The position numbers were made by a program, and so were the translations under genes. 5,599 nucleotides of DNA from Bacteroidetes/Chlorobi group bacterium ChocPot_Mid (GTDB taxonomy: Bacteria; Bacteroidota; Ignavibacteria; Kapaibacteriales; UBA2268): positions 1 through 5,599 of the forward strand of contig RCNQ01000289.1 in assembly GCA_003731675.1 (NCBI GenBank). The letters run 5' to 3'. Position 1 is the first letter of the stretch, and every line of letters starts with the position of its first letter. Shown here one piece after another: positions 1 to 5,599 of this stretch. Under the pieces are notes generated by a model. The model did no database searches and was not told where the DNA came from. It saw only the letters and a program-made list of their open reading frames with translations.

Positions 1-734
1 CCAATATTTCCAAGACTTATATCCATACTTAATGATAGTGATTTATCTTTGAAATATCTTCCGTTGAATCTTAATCCATCTAAAACTTCCCATGAAACTC
101 CGGTACTCCAATTTGCATTTTTAATGCTTTGATTGTCAAACATTGCCGCATCAGCAAATAATGCAAAAGGATATGTCCCGATAGGACGTATTGCTAATTC
201 TACAACGCTTTCACCTCCACTTTTTTCAAAAGCAAATGTCCTTTGCAAACCAATTGATAACTCTCTCATTGGTCTTAGTAAACCTCCCAAGAATAAAATT
301 CCGCTTCTGTTGAAGTATTTAACATCACCGAAAGAATAACCAAAGCCAAAACCTAAGTTAAAAATCCTGTTTCCCATTCCAAAAGAATACCTGAAATTAT
401 ATACTGATTTATCTCCGTCGGTTTCAGCTAAGATTCCATATCCGGAACTGGGCATTTGCATTGCTAAAAAATCTTGCTTTGGTGATGCCATGAATATACC
501 CCATTTTTTATTAATTCCCATATCCTTGTTGCCTTGAGACCATGTAAACAACATGTCTGGTTCGTTGAGGTAAGTAGTAGTTGCAGGATTAAAATAGCCA
601 TAAAGACCGTATTTAAATGCTCCGGGTGATGCTTGCATGAAATCTTTAAGTTCGTAATATGATAAAAAAACCTGCTGAGCAAATATTAAAGTTGAATTCA
701 ATAAGAATATCATTAAAACATAAAACTTTTTCAT
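1..734 (-). CDS. Exported beta-rich protein, N-terminal 244 residues; possibly the barrel-like N-terminal domain of an SppA-type protein
   Basis: The frame opens at ATG 734-732 and stays open to the left window edge, so the C-terminus is missing. The start is supported by CAGGA six to seven bases upstream and by an immediate signal peptide: MKK, a hydrophobic stretch at residues 4-18, and a likely signal peptidase I site after Ala19 (IFA-QQ). There is no lipobox cysteine. The mature part has no long hydrophobic helix. It alternates aromatic, glycine and polar residues in short strands (for example NLGFGFGYSFGD near 135-146), as outer-membrane barrels do, and has an early NPA motif (49-51) after SPGAFKYGLYGYF (36-48). 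From memory this pattern resembles the N-terminal region placed ahead of the SppA protease domain in Ignavibacteria. No protease domain is visible here, so that identity is inference. A stand-alone outer-membrane protein is the main alternative. The gene is codirectional with the efflux operon but separated from it by 88 bases, so it may be independently expressed. Confidence 0.85.
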   Translation of the reverse strand, partial: MKKFYVLMIFLLNSTLIFAQQVFLSYYELKDFMQASPGAFKYGLYGYFNPATTTYLNEPDMLFTWSQGNKDMGINKKWGIFMASPKQDFLAMQMPSSGYGILAETDGDKSVYNFRYSFGMGNRIFNLGFGFGYSFGDVKYFNRSGILFLGGLLRPMRELSIGLQRTFAFEKSGGESVVELAIRPIGTYPFALFADAAMFDNQSIKNANWSTGVSWEVLDGLRFNGRYFKDKSLSLSMDISLGNI

Positions 735-822
735 AATTATCCTGTAAATTAATTTTTAGAATATTGCGATACAATATACAAAAAGTTACGGTATCTCAGA
801 AATAAAAATTATTTTCGGTATT
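735..822 (-). other. 88-base intergenic gap, possible 5' region of the exported-protein gene
   Basis: This is the largest non-coding stretch in the window. It is very AT-rich and separates the end of the second permease from the downstream exported-protein gene. On the minus strand it holds TATATT (778-773), which could serve as a -10 box. The bases 17 upstream (TTCTGA) match a -35 hexamer poorly, and no clean Bacteroidota-type TTG/TAnnTTTG pair is present. No GC-rich hairpin with a U-run is visible, so an intrinsic terminator for the efflux operon is not supported and read-through into the next gene is possible. Confidence 0.4.
761..777. repeat. 17-base interrupted palindrome ATATTG-N5-CAATAT
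   Basis: Two perfect 6-base arms (761-766 and 772-777) flank the 5-base spacer CGATA, 27 bases upstream of the exported-protein start codon. The symmetry directly overlaps the only candidate -10 hexamer in the gap, so it could be a dimeric repressor site. It could also form a weak hairpin in the leader. No U-run follows it on the minus strand, so it is not a terminator. In AT-rich DNA such a short palindrome can arise by chance. Confidence 0.35.
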
Positions 823-1935
823 TCAATTTCCTTTTTTTCGATAACTGATAACAGCCCAAGTATTGAAAAATACAGCAAAACCAATGAGCGAGATGAAAGG
901 AGTAAGTAATTGTGATAAATTACTACCTTTTAAATATACTGACCGCATTGATATTATTAAATATTTCAGAGGGCTGAATTGGCTTATAAATTGTGCCCAT
1001 TGTGGCATGCTATTTATTGGTGTATAAAGACCGCTAATTAAAATGAAGGTAATTTGAAAAAAGAACATCATAAACATTGCTTGCTGAATTGTTTTTGCAT
1101 AATTAGATATTACTAAACCAAAACCTGAGTAAGATAGTACAAAAACTGATGCAATTGTGTAAATAGTCAATAAGCTTCCTGCAGGTGTCAAATCGTAAAC
1201 CAACCAGGCAATTAAAAAGGTATTATTCAATACTATAAAACCAATTACCCAATAAGGAATAAGCTTAGATAAGATAAATTGAAACTTTTTTACCGGGGTT
1301 ACATTCATTTGTTCAATAGTTCCATTCTCCTTCTCGTTTACAATATTTAAAGCGGGCAAAAAACCACAAATTATACCAAGCATCATAACCATTAATGCCG
1401 GAACCATAAAATTAGAATATTTTAGATTTGGATTATGCCTGTATTGAGTAACTATTTCAAAATTCAGGTCAGGTCTTTTGCCTGTTACGGCTATTTTATT
1501 TTTAATTTCGTTACTGAAATCGTAAATAATTCCTGATAAATATGCACTACCCAAACCACCTTTTGTTCCATTTACGGTATTAGCTGATATCATAACTTTA
1601 GTAATCTTATCATTGATTATTTCTTTCTCAAATCCGGCAGGAATTTCCAATATGATATCTGATTTATCTAACTCAACACTTTTCAAAGCATCTGAATAAT
1701 TGTCAGAAATGTTAGTTGTTCTGAAGTACCCCGAAGAAACTACTTTGTTAATAAGTCGTAATGAGTAAGTACTGTGACTATTGTCCAATATACTTAAATT
1801 GATATTTTTTATTTCAAAATTAGCCGCAAATGGTAAAACAAGCAATACAATGACAGGGAAAACAATAATCATCTTTGGTAGAAATTTATTCCTGATTATT
1901 TGTTTGAATTCCTTTTCGATAAGATACTTTAGCAT
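823..1935 (-). CDS. ABC-2 type transporter permease, second subunit (YbhR/YhhJ-like)
   Basis: This 370-residue inner-membrane protein is predicted to be one half of the transmembrane channel of an ABC-2 efflux pump. The layout is typical of the family: a short cytoplasmic amphipathic N-terminus (KEFKQIIRNK, 8-17), TM1 about 21-39, a periplasmic domain about 40-172, then five more membrane segments near 177-198, 228-247, 255-276, 284-303 and 345-364. The cytoplasmic coupling segment NEKENGTIEQMNVTP (200-214) corresponds to the family REKExGTxExLxVSP motif, with Asn in place of the first Arg. SGLYTPINSMP (301-311) is the conserved loop after TM5. The start ATG has GGGGA about five bases upstream, and the gene begins 18 bases after the first permease stops, so cotranscription is expected. 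It is clearly paralogous to its upstream neighbour, which suggests a heteromeric membrane domain. The substrate is unknown. Confidence 0.93.
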   Translation of the reverse strand: MLKYLIEKEFKQIIRNKFLPKMIIVFPVIVLLVLPFAANFEIKNINLSILDNSHSTYSLRLINKVVSSGYFRTTNISDNYSDALKSVELDKSDIILEIPAGFEKEIINDKITKVMISANTVNGTKGGLGSAYLSGIIYDFSNEIKNKIAVTGKRPDLNFEIVTQYRHNPNLKYSNFMVPALMVMMLGIICGFLPALNIVNEKENGTIEQMNVTPVKKFQFILSKLIPYWVIGFIVLNNTFLIAWLVYDLTPAGSLLTIYTIASVFVLSYSGFGLVISNYAKTIQQAMFMMFFFQITFILISGLYTPINSMPQWAQFISQFSPLKYLIISMRSVYLKGSNLSQLLTPFISLIGFAVFFNTWAVISYRKKGN

Positions 1936-1953
1936 AATTTCCCCATAAATATA

Positions 1954-3057
1954 TTACAATCGGTTTTTAAATGTTTTTAAACTGACAACAATGAAAAAGA
2001 ATGCCATACTTCCCAAAATAATTAGTTCCTTATAAATTGAGGTTACATCCAAACCTTTAATCATCAATTTTTTTATTGCCATAATGAACCATCTTGCCGG
2101 AACTGCATTTGACAGTAATTGTAACAAGTATGGCATACTTTCTACCGGGAATATCATCCCGGACAGTAACAACACAGGCATCATCAGAACTGCACCTGAG
2201 ATGAGCAATGCAACCACCTGTGAATTTACTAGAGATGAAATTAAAATTCCTAATGCTAATGATAAAAATATATAAATTAATGATATTATTATCAACCAAA
2301 AAAGACTTCCAGTTACTGGTACTTCCAAAACATATACTGATAACAGGAGTATTGTTGCAAGATTAATAATTGATACAAAAAAGTATGGAACAACTTTGCT
2401 TAAGATGACCACTAATGGCTTCATAGGGGAGACTAAAAGCAATTCCATTGTACCTTTTTCCTTTTCACGGGCTATTGCCACAGAAGTCATCATAGCACAA
2501 ATCAGCATCAGAATCATTCCCATAATGCCTGGTACAAAATTATAAGCTCCTTTTAATCTTGGATTATAAAGTAATTTTATTTCAGGTACAATTTGGTATG
2601 GTATAACAGCTGTCTTATTTAATTCTTGCTGGTAAGATGCTACTATATTTGTTGCATAATTTGTTAAAGTTATTGCATTATTTGGGTCTGAGCCATCTGT
2701 AATTAATTGAATTTGACCTTCACCAGTATGAAGTAAATTTTCATAAAATTTTTCTGGAAATACAATGATTAATCCCACCTCGCCTCTTTGAAATTCGTCT
2801 TCAATTCTATCAGGGTTAGAAATAAATTTCTTCAAAATGAAATATTCATTTGCCTGCAGTCTTTGAATTATACTCCTTGTGGCAATGTCTTTCGAAGGGT
2901 CAAAAACTCCCAGTTTTGTATTTTTAACTTCAGTTGTAATTGCGAAACCAAATAAAGTGAGCATGATAACTGGTAAAATCAGCAATATTATCATAGTCCA
3001 TCGGTCACGGAAAATATGATAAAATTCTTTTTTTATAAATACGAAAAACTGTCCCAA
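1954..3057 (-). CDS. ABC-2 type transporter permease, first subunit (YbhS-like), TTG start
   Basis: This 367-residue inner-membrane protein is predicted to pair with the downstream permease. After the amphipathic start (KKEFYHIFRDRW, 9-20), TM1 spans about 21-41 and a large periplasmic domain runs to about 165. It ends in the family motif YNPRLKGAYNFVPG (164-177). Five further membrane segments lie near 174-196, 222-243, 250-276, 281-302 and 343-361. The coupling segment REKEKGTMELLLVSP (197-211) and the loop SGMIFPVESMP (299-309) match the ABC-2 consensus closely, more so than in the second permease. The start is TTG at 3057-3055, one base after the ATPase 2 stop. The next in-frame Met (residue 22) would remove the conserved amphipathic helix, whereas the TTG has GGGAG at an ideal six-base spacing inside the end of the ATPase gene. 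Translation is therefore probably coupled to that of ATPase 2. Confidence 0.94.
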   Translation of the reverse strand: MGQFFVFIKKEFYHIFRDRWTMIILLILPVIMLTLFGFAITTEVKNTKLGVFDPSKDIATRSIIQRLQANEYFILKKFISNPDRIEDEFQRGEVGLIIVFPEKFYENLLHTGEGQIQLITDGSDPNNAITLTNYATNIVASYQQELNKTAVIPYQIVPEIKLLYNPRLKGAYNFVPGIMGMILMLICAMMTSVAIAREKEKGTMELLLVSPMKPLVVILSKVVPYFFVSIINLATILLLSVYVLEVPVTGSLFWLIIISLIYIFLSLALGILISSLVNSQVVALLISGAVLMMPVLLLSGMIFPVESMPYLLQLLSNAVPARWFIMAIKKLMIKGLDVTSIYKELIILGSMAFFFIVVSLKTFKNRL

Positions 3058-3058
3058 A

Positions 3059-3799
3059 TTAATCTCCCGTCCTTGTTGATTTTCTTGCTAATTTATGGAA
3101 AACTTCGTCCATACTTTCTGCTTCAAATTTATTTTTTAGATTTCTTGGTGAATCCATTGCCTCAATCCTGCCATCTACCATGATTGATACTCTATTGCAA
3201 TATTCAGCTTCTTCCATATAATGTGTAGTTACGAAAACTGTTATTCCTCTGTCTGTTGCTTCATATATTAATTCCCAAAATTGTCTTCTGCTTGCAGGGT
3301 CAACACCACCAGTAGGTTCATCAAGAAAAACAACTTTAGGTTCATGAACTATTGCCACTAAGAATGCTAATTTTTGCTTCCAACCCAAAGGTAATGATTT
3401 AACTAAAGTATCTTTTTCACTTTCAAATCCTAATCTTTTCAGCAATTCGTCAATTCTATCATTTATTTTTCTATTTGGAATTCCATATATTCCGGCAAAC
3501 AATCTGAGATTCTCCCAAACTTTTAAATCTTCATAAATGGAAAACCGTTGACTCATATAGCCAATATTTGCTTTGACATTCTCAGATTGCTTTTTAATAT
3601 CGTAACCAGCAACAATTCCTTGACCTGAAGTTGGTTTTATTAGTCCGCAAAGCATACGCATTGCAGTTGTTTTACCGGCACCGTTAGCACCTAAAAAACC
3701 GAATATTTCACCTTCTTTGACATCAAATGAAATTGAATCCACAGCAGTAAATTTACCAAATCTTTTTGTAAGATTTTCAGCTTCAATTACTTGCATCAT
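3059..3799 (-). CDS. ABC transporter ATP-binding protein 2, catalytically complete half with variant signature (YbhF C-half-like)
   Basis: This 246-residue cytoplasmic nucleotide-binding subunit is predicted to power the ABC-2 pump with ATPase 1. Visible motifs, in order, are: N-terminal VIEAENLTKRFGKFTAVD (4-21), Walker A GANGAGKT (37-44), Q-loop YMSQ with Gln84, variant signature LPLGWKQKL (136-144) in place of LSGGxxQ, Walker B VVFLDEPT with catalytic Glu161, D-loop GVDP (165-168), and H-loop TTHYMEEA with His193. The C-terminal SMDEVFHKLA (229-238) is usual for the family. The LPLG signature is, from memory, typical of the second half of YbhF-type proteins, so it is probably a family trait and not damage. 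Two tandem ATGs occur at 3799 and 3796. AGGAG lies three bases before the first and six before the second, so initiation may be at 3796. The start overlaps the end of ATPase 1 by 17 bases in another frame. Confidence 0.95.
   Translation of the reverse strand: MMQVIEAENLTKRFGKFTAVDSISFDVKEGEIFGFLGANGAGKTTAMRMLCGLIKPTSGQGIVAGYDIKKQSENVKANIGYMSQRFSIYEDLKVWENLRLFAGIYGIPNRKINDRIDELLKRLGFESEKDTLVKSLPLGWKQKLAFLVAIVHEPKVVFLDEPTGGVDPASRRQFWELIYEATDRGITVFVTTHYMEEAEYCNRVSIMVDGRIEAMDSPRNLKNKFEAESMDEVFHKLARKSTRTGD
3064..3068 (-). promoter_or_regulatory. Shine-Dalgarno GGGAG that supports the TTG start of the first permease
   Basis: GGGAG lies within the last codons of ATPase 2, six bases (ATTAAT) before TTG 3057-3055. 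It is the reason for choosing the TTG over a later in-frame ATG. Its position inside the upstream coding sequence fits translational coupling between the ATPase and the permease. Confidence 0.6.
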
Positions 3800-4703
3800 C
3801 GGCTCCTTTTAATGCTAAATCCATGAAACAGTCTTCTATTCCCGGGCTGATAGTTTTTATTTCAATTTCATTATGCCCTAATTTCATAAGATAATTGTGA
3901 AGTTCGTTGAAGGTGATTCTATTTTTTAAGGTAATATGATGAGTATCCCCAAAAGCAAAACACGATTCGATTTCGGAATGAATTTTTAAATCTTTAAGTA
4001 ATTTAGACATATTATTTGAAGATACAGACCATAAAATTTTATCATACTTTTGAATAATGTTTTTTGGTGTATCCACAGATAGACAATATCCCTTGGACAT
4101 TAAAGCTACTCTATCACATAAACCAGCTTCATCCATATATGCAGTTGAGACTATAATACTAATACCATCTTCCTTAAGTTTTTTCAGCATACCCCAAAGT
4201 TCTTTTCTTGAGACAGGGTCAACTCCGGTAGTCGGTTCATCAAGGAACAATAAAACGGGTTTGTGTATTAATGCACAGGAAAGGGCGAGCTTTTGCTTCA
4301 TACCACCAGATAAAGCACCTGCATATCTGTTTTTGTATGGTTCGATTTGAGAATAAATATCTTTGATTAAGTAGTAGTTTTCCTCAATAGAAGTGTTAAA
4401 GATTGACGCAAAAACCTCGAGATTCTCTTTTACTGTCAAATCCTGATAAAGAGAAAATCTCCCAGGCATGTAACCAATTATTTTTCTTATCTCTCGATAA
4501 TCTTTCACGACATCGTATCCATCAACTTTGGCAATTCCTGAGTCGGCAATAAGTAAGGTAGTAAGAATTCTGAAAAGAGTTGTTTTGCCGGAGCCGTCAG
4601 GACCGATTAATCCAAATATCTCACCTTTATCTACATTAAAAGTTATATTATTCAGTGCTTGAACCTTTCCGTATTTTTTACTTATATTTTCTACCTTAAC
4701 CAT
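3783..4703 (-). CDS. ABC transporter ATP-binding protein 1, with degenerate Q- and H-loops and a C-terminal extension (YbhF N-half-like)
   Basis: This 306-residue cytoplasmic nucleotide-binding subunit is predicted to be the partner of ATPase 2. Motifs in order are Walker A GPDGSGKTT (34-42), a Q-loop region reading YMPGRFSLY in which Gly81 stands where Gln is expected, a perfect signature LSGGMKQKL (131-139), Walker B LLFLDEPT with Glu156 (151-158), D-loop GVDP (160-163), and an H-loop region reading STAYMDEA in which Ala188 replaces the switch His. The Gly81 and Ala188 codons are GGG and GCA, each checked in the DNA, and the frame around them is clean, so these are not frameshift effects. 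Residues about 220-306 form an extra C-terminal domain ending in SPGIEDCFMDL (286-296), as in other drug-type ABC-2 ATPases. The ATG has GGGA just upstream, at short spacing. The gene follows the adaptor by 66 bases and overlaps the next ATPase by 17. It is probably structural or regulatory in ATP use, with ATPase 2 providing most catalytic residues (inference). Confidence 0.95.
   Translation of the reverse strand: MVKVENISKKYGKVQALNNITFNVDKGEIFGLIGPDGSGKTTLFRILTTLLIADSGIAKVDGYDVVKDYREIRKIIGYMPGRFSLYQDLTVKENLEVFASIFNTSIEENYYLIKDIYSQIEPYKNRYAGALSGGMKQKLALSCALIHKPVLLFLDEPTTGVDPVSRKELWGMLKKLKEDGISIIVSTAYMDEAGLCDRVALMSKGYCLSVDTPKNIIQKYDKILWSVSSNNMSKLLKDLKIHSEIESCFAFGDTHHITLKNRITFNELHNYLMKLGHNEIEIKTISPGIEDCFMDLALKGADDASN
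3803..3807 (-). promoter_or_regulatory. Shine-Dalgarno AGGAG for ATPase 2
   Basis: AGGAG sits inside the 3' end of the ATPase 1 gene. Spacing is three bases to ATG 3799 and six to ATG 3796, which favours the second ATG. The resulting protein would begin MQVIEAENL and lose only one residue. Confidence 0.6.
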
Positions 4704-4769
4704 ATTTCCCGTTATCTATATTCTGTAATGTGTTTGATTGAGTGTTTTAATTAAGAAAATGAGAGTTAA
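4704..4769 (-). other. 66-base spacer between adaptor and ATPase 1
   Basis: This is the widest gap within the pump operon. It is AT-rich, contains the palindrome TTAATTAA near 4749-4756, and ends in GGGAAAT before the ATPase 1 start. No hairpin terminator and no convincing promoter are visible, so the adaptor and the ATPases are probably on one transcript. Confidence 0.4.
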
Positions 4770-5599
4770 TCATTTTTTCAACTTTCCATACATACCGATT
4801 TTTAAAAAACCATCATTTTTAACAGCAATTTTAGTCGCATAAACCAAATTTGCTCTCTCATCTTTCGTTAAAATTGTTTTGGGTGTAAATTCTGCTTTTG
4901 AAGAAATCCAACTGACTGTTCCAGAGTATTCTTTGATTTTATTACTACCATAATCAGAAACAACTTTGACATTCTGACCTATTTTAATATCAGCTAACTG
5001 ACTTGAAATAATGTATGCTCTTAAATACATGTTTTCTATGTCTGCCATTTTGAACAATGGTTTACCCTGCATTGCTATTTCACCTTCCTCAGCATATTTA
5101 ATTAGAACAGTACCGTTAATCGGGCTTTTGATATAGCATTTACTTATTTGGTCATCTATTTGTTTTATCTGAATAGCTATAGCATTACTTTCTTCATTCA
5201 ATCCTCTTGTACTGATATCAAGATTTGATTTTAATGCAACTAACTGTTTTTTTAATAAAGCAATCTGTGCGTTAACATCATCCAATTGTTTTTTCGGGAC
5301 TGCATTGGATTTCATCAAATTCTCAATTCTGTTTTTCTCAATTTCAAAATTTGCAATTTGTTGCTCTGTTACAGCAATTTGTTTTTCTATATCTGGCTTT
5401 CGGCTTTTGACAGCATCAGCACTAGCTAAAATCTGCAATTTTTTTAAGTAAAGCTGAGTTGTATCAATAATCCCAACTATTTCACCTTTCTTAATAATGC
5501 TACCTTCCGTTATATTCAAACTCAAAATTTTCCCGACTCCCTCAGATGAAACCATTACTTCTGTAGCTTCGAAAGTTCCTGATGCAATGTAATCATTAT
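4770..5599 (-). CDS. HlyD-family periplasmic adaptor (membrane fusion protein, YbhG-like), N-terminus outside the window
   Basis: The adaptor would bridge the inner-membrane ABC-2 pump and an outer-membrane channel. The frame stays open through the right edge: codons before Met 5555 read NDYIASGTFEATEV, the expected start of the first half-lipoyl strand. Met 5555 is therefore internal and the true start lies beyond 5599. The 275 residues visible (numbered from the edge) show a first half-lipoyl motif about 7-47, a long two-arm coiled-coil hairpin about 48-153 with its turn near NAVPKKQLDD (98-107), a second half-lipoyl motif about 154-185 (IKSPINGTVLIKYAEEGE), and a beta-barrel domain about 189-260. 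FTPKTILTKDERANLVYA (237-254) is characteristic of YbhG-like adaptors. Arms of about 50 residues suit docking to a TolC-type channel. The missing N-terminus leaves open whether it is membrane-anchored or a lipoprotein. TGA ends the gene 66 bases before ATPase 1. Confidence 0.94.
   Translation of the reverse strand, partial: NDYIASGTFEATEVMVSSEGVGKILSLNITEGSIIKKGEIVGIIDTTQLYLKKLQILASADAVKSRKPDIEKQIAVTEQQIANFEIEKNRIENLMKSNAVPKKQLDDVNAQIALLKKQLVALKSNLDISTRGLNEESNAIAIQIKQIDDQISKCYIKSPINGTVLIKYAEEGEIAMQGKPLFKMADIENMYLRAYIISSQLADIKIGQNVKVVSDYGSNKIKEYSGTVSWISSKAEFTPKTILTKDERANLVYATKIAVKNDGFLKIGMYGKLKK

Larger units (their letters stand above)
823..5599 (-). other. Five-gene tripartite ABC-2 efflux operon (split ybhG-F-S-R type), 5' end outside the window
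   Basis: The adaptor, two ATPases and two permeases are codirectional, with junctions of +66, -17, +1 and +18 bases. This indicates one transcript and translational coupling at the ATPase 1/ATPase 2 and ATPase 2/permease 1 junctions. Order and content equal the E. coli YbhGFSR pump, with YbhF represented by two genes. Such operons often carry a TolC-family gene and a TetR-family regulator at their 5' end. Both would lie to the right of this window if present. The cargo (drugs, lipids or other hydrophobic compounds) cannot be deduced here. Confidence 0.88.

Noticed and set aside
133..339. Plus-strand open frame of 68 codons
   Set aside because: It lies wholly antisense to the exported-protein gene, whose frame is longer and has a signal peptide and ribosome site. 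The antisense translation shows no recognisable features.
464..682. Minus-strand open frame of 72 codons
   Set aside because: It is an out-of-frame shadow of the exported-protein gene, which starts at 734 and runs through this stretch without a stop.
773..801. Sigma-70-like promoter (TTCTGA, 17 bases, TATATT) for the exported-protein gene
   Set aside because: The -35 matches at only three of six positions, and the sequence is so AT-rich that TATATT alone carries little weight. It is mentioned in the gap entry only.
800..814. AT-only hairpin AAATAA-AAA-TTATTT as a terminator of the efflux operon
   Set aside because: It is a six-pair stem without any G-C pair and lacks a proper U-run, so it is too weak for an intrinsic terminator and expected by chance in such AT-rich DNA.
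2057..2299. Short open frames on both strands within the first permease
   Set aside because: Both overlap the well-supported TM4-TM6 coding region of the permease, and their translations are low-complexity with no motif.
4057..4350. Plus-strand open frame of 97 codons
   Set aside because: It is antisense to the Walker B/signature region of ATPase 1. Long antisense frames are common opposite conserved coding sequence.
4461..4463. Gly81 in ATPase 1 as a sequencing error or sign of a pseudogene
   Set aside because: The frame is intact throughout, the flanking YMPxRFSLY is conserved in type, and the loss pairs with Ala188 and with the altered signature of ATPase 2. This fits a family trait better than decay.
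1..5599. A wholly undescribed system, mobile element, CRISPR array or RNA gene
   Set aside because: All long stretches are explained by a known kind of efflux operon plus one exported-protein gene. No transposase, terminal repeats, spaced repeats, tRNA or rRNA patterns were seen on either strand.

Overview
The window is AT-rich (roughly one third G+C by eye) and densely coded. Every supported gene lies on the minus strand, so transcription runs from the right edge to the left edge. The style suggests a member of the Bacteroidota/Chlorobi/Ignavibacteria assemblage: AT-rich coding, a five-gene MFP/NBD/NBD/permease/permease cassette of a type common there, and a left-hand secreted beta-rich protein that resembles, from memory, the N-terminal domain of Ignavibacteria SppA-like proteins. 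This placement is inference, because no rRNA or other phylogenetic marker is present.

Right to left, positions 5599 to 823 hold one compact operon for a tripartite ABC-2 type efflux pump. It contains (i) a HlyD/YbhG-like periplasmic adaptor, cut off at its N-terminus by the window edge (4770-5599); (ii) a first ATPase with a C-terminal extension (3783-4703); (iii) a second ATPase overlapping it by 17 bases (3059-3799); (iv) a first ABC-2 permease starting at a TTG codon one base after the previous stop (1954-3057); and (v) a second ABC-2 permease 18 bases further on (823-1935). The order matches E. coli ybhG-ybhF-ybhS-ybhR, except that the double-ATPase YbhF is represented by two separate genes. 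The two ATPases would form a heterodimer under two permease subunits, and the adaptor would link the inner-membrane pump to a TolC-type outer-membrane channel, which is not in the window. The substrate cannot be read from sequence.

After an 88-base gap (735-822) with a small inverted repeat and a short direct repeat, a further gene on the same strand (734 to the left edge, C-terminus missing) encodes an exported, glycine- and aromatic-rich, probably outer-membrane-barrel-like protein.

The most informative observation is the division of motifs between the two ATPases. ATPase 1 lacks the Q-loop glutamine and the H-loop histidine but has a perfect LSGG signature. ATPase 2 has intact Q- and H-loops but a degenerate signature (LPLGW). 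A heterodimer would therefore have one fully consensus and one multiply degenerate ATP site. I see no mobile element, CRISPR array, tRNA or rRNA, and no convincing evidence for a wholly undescribed system.
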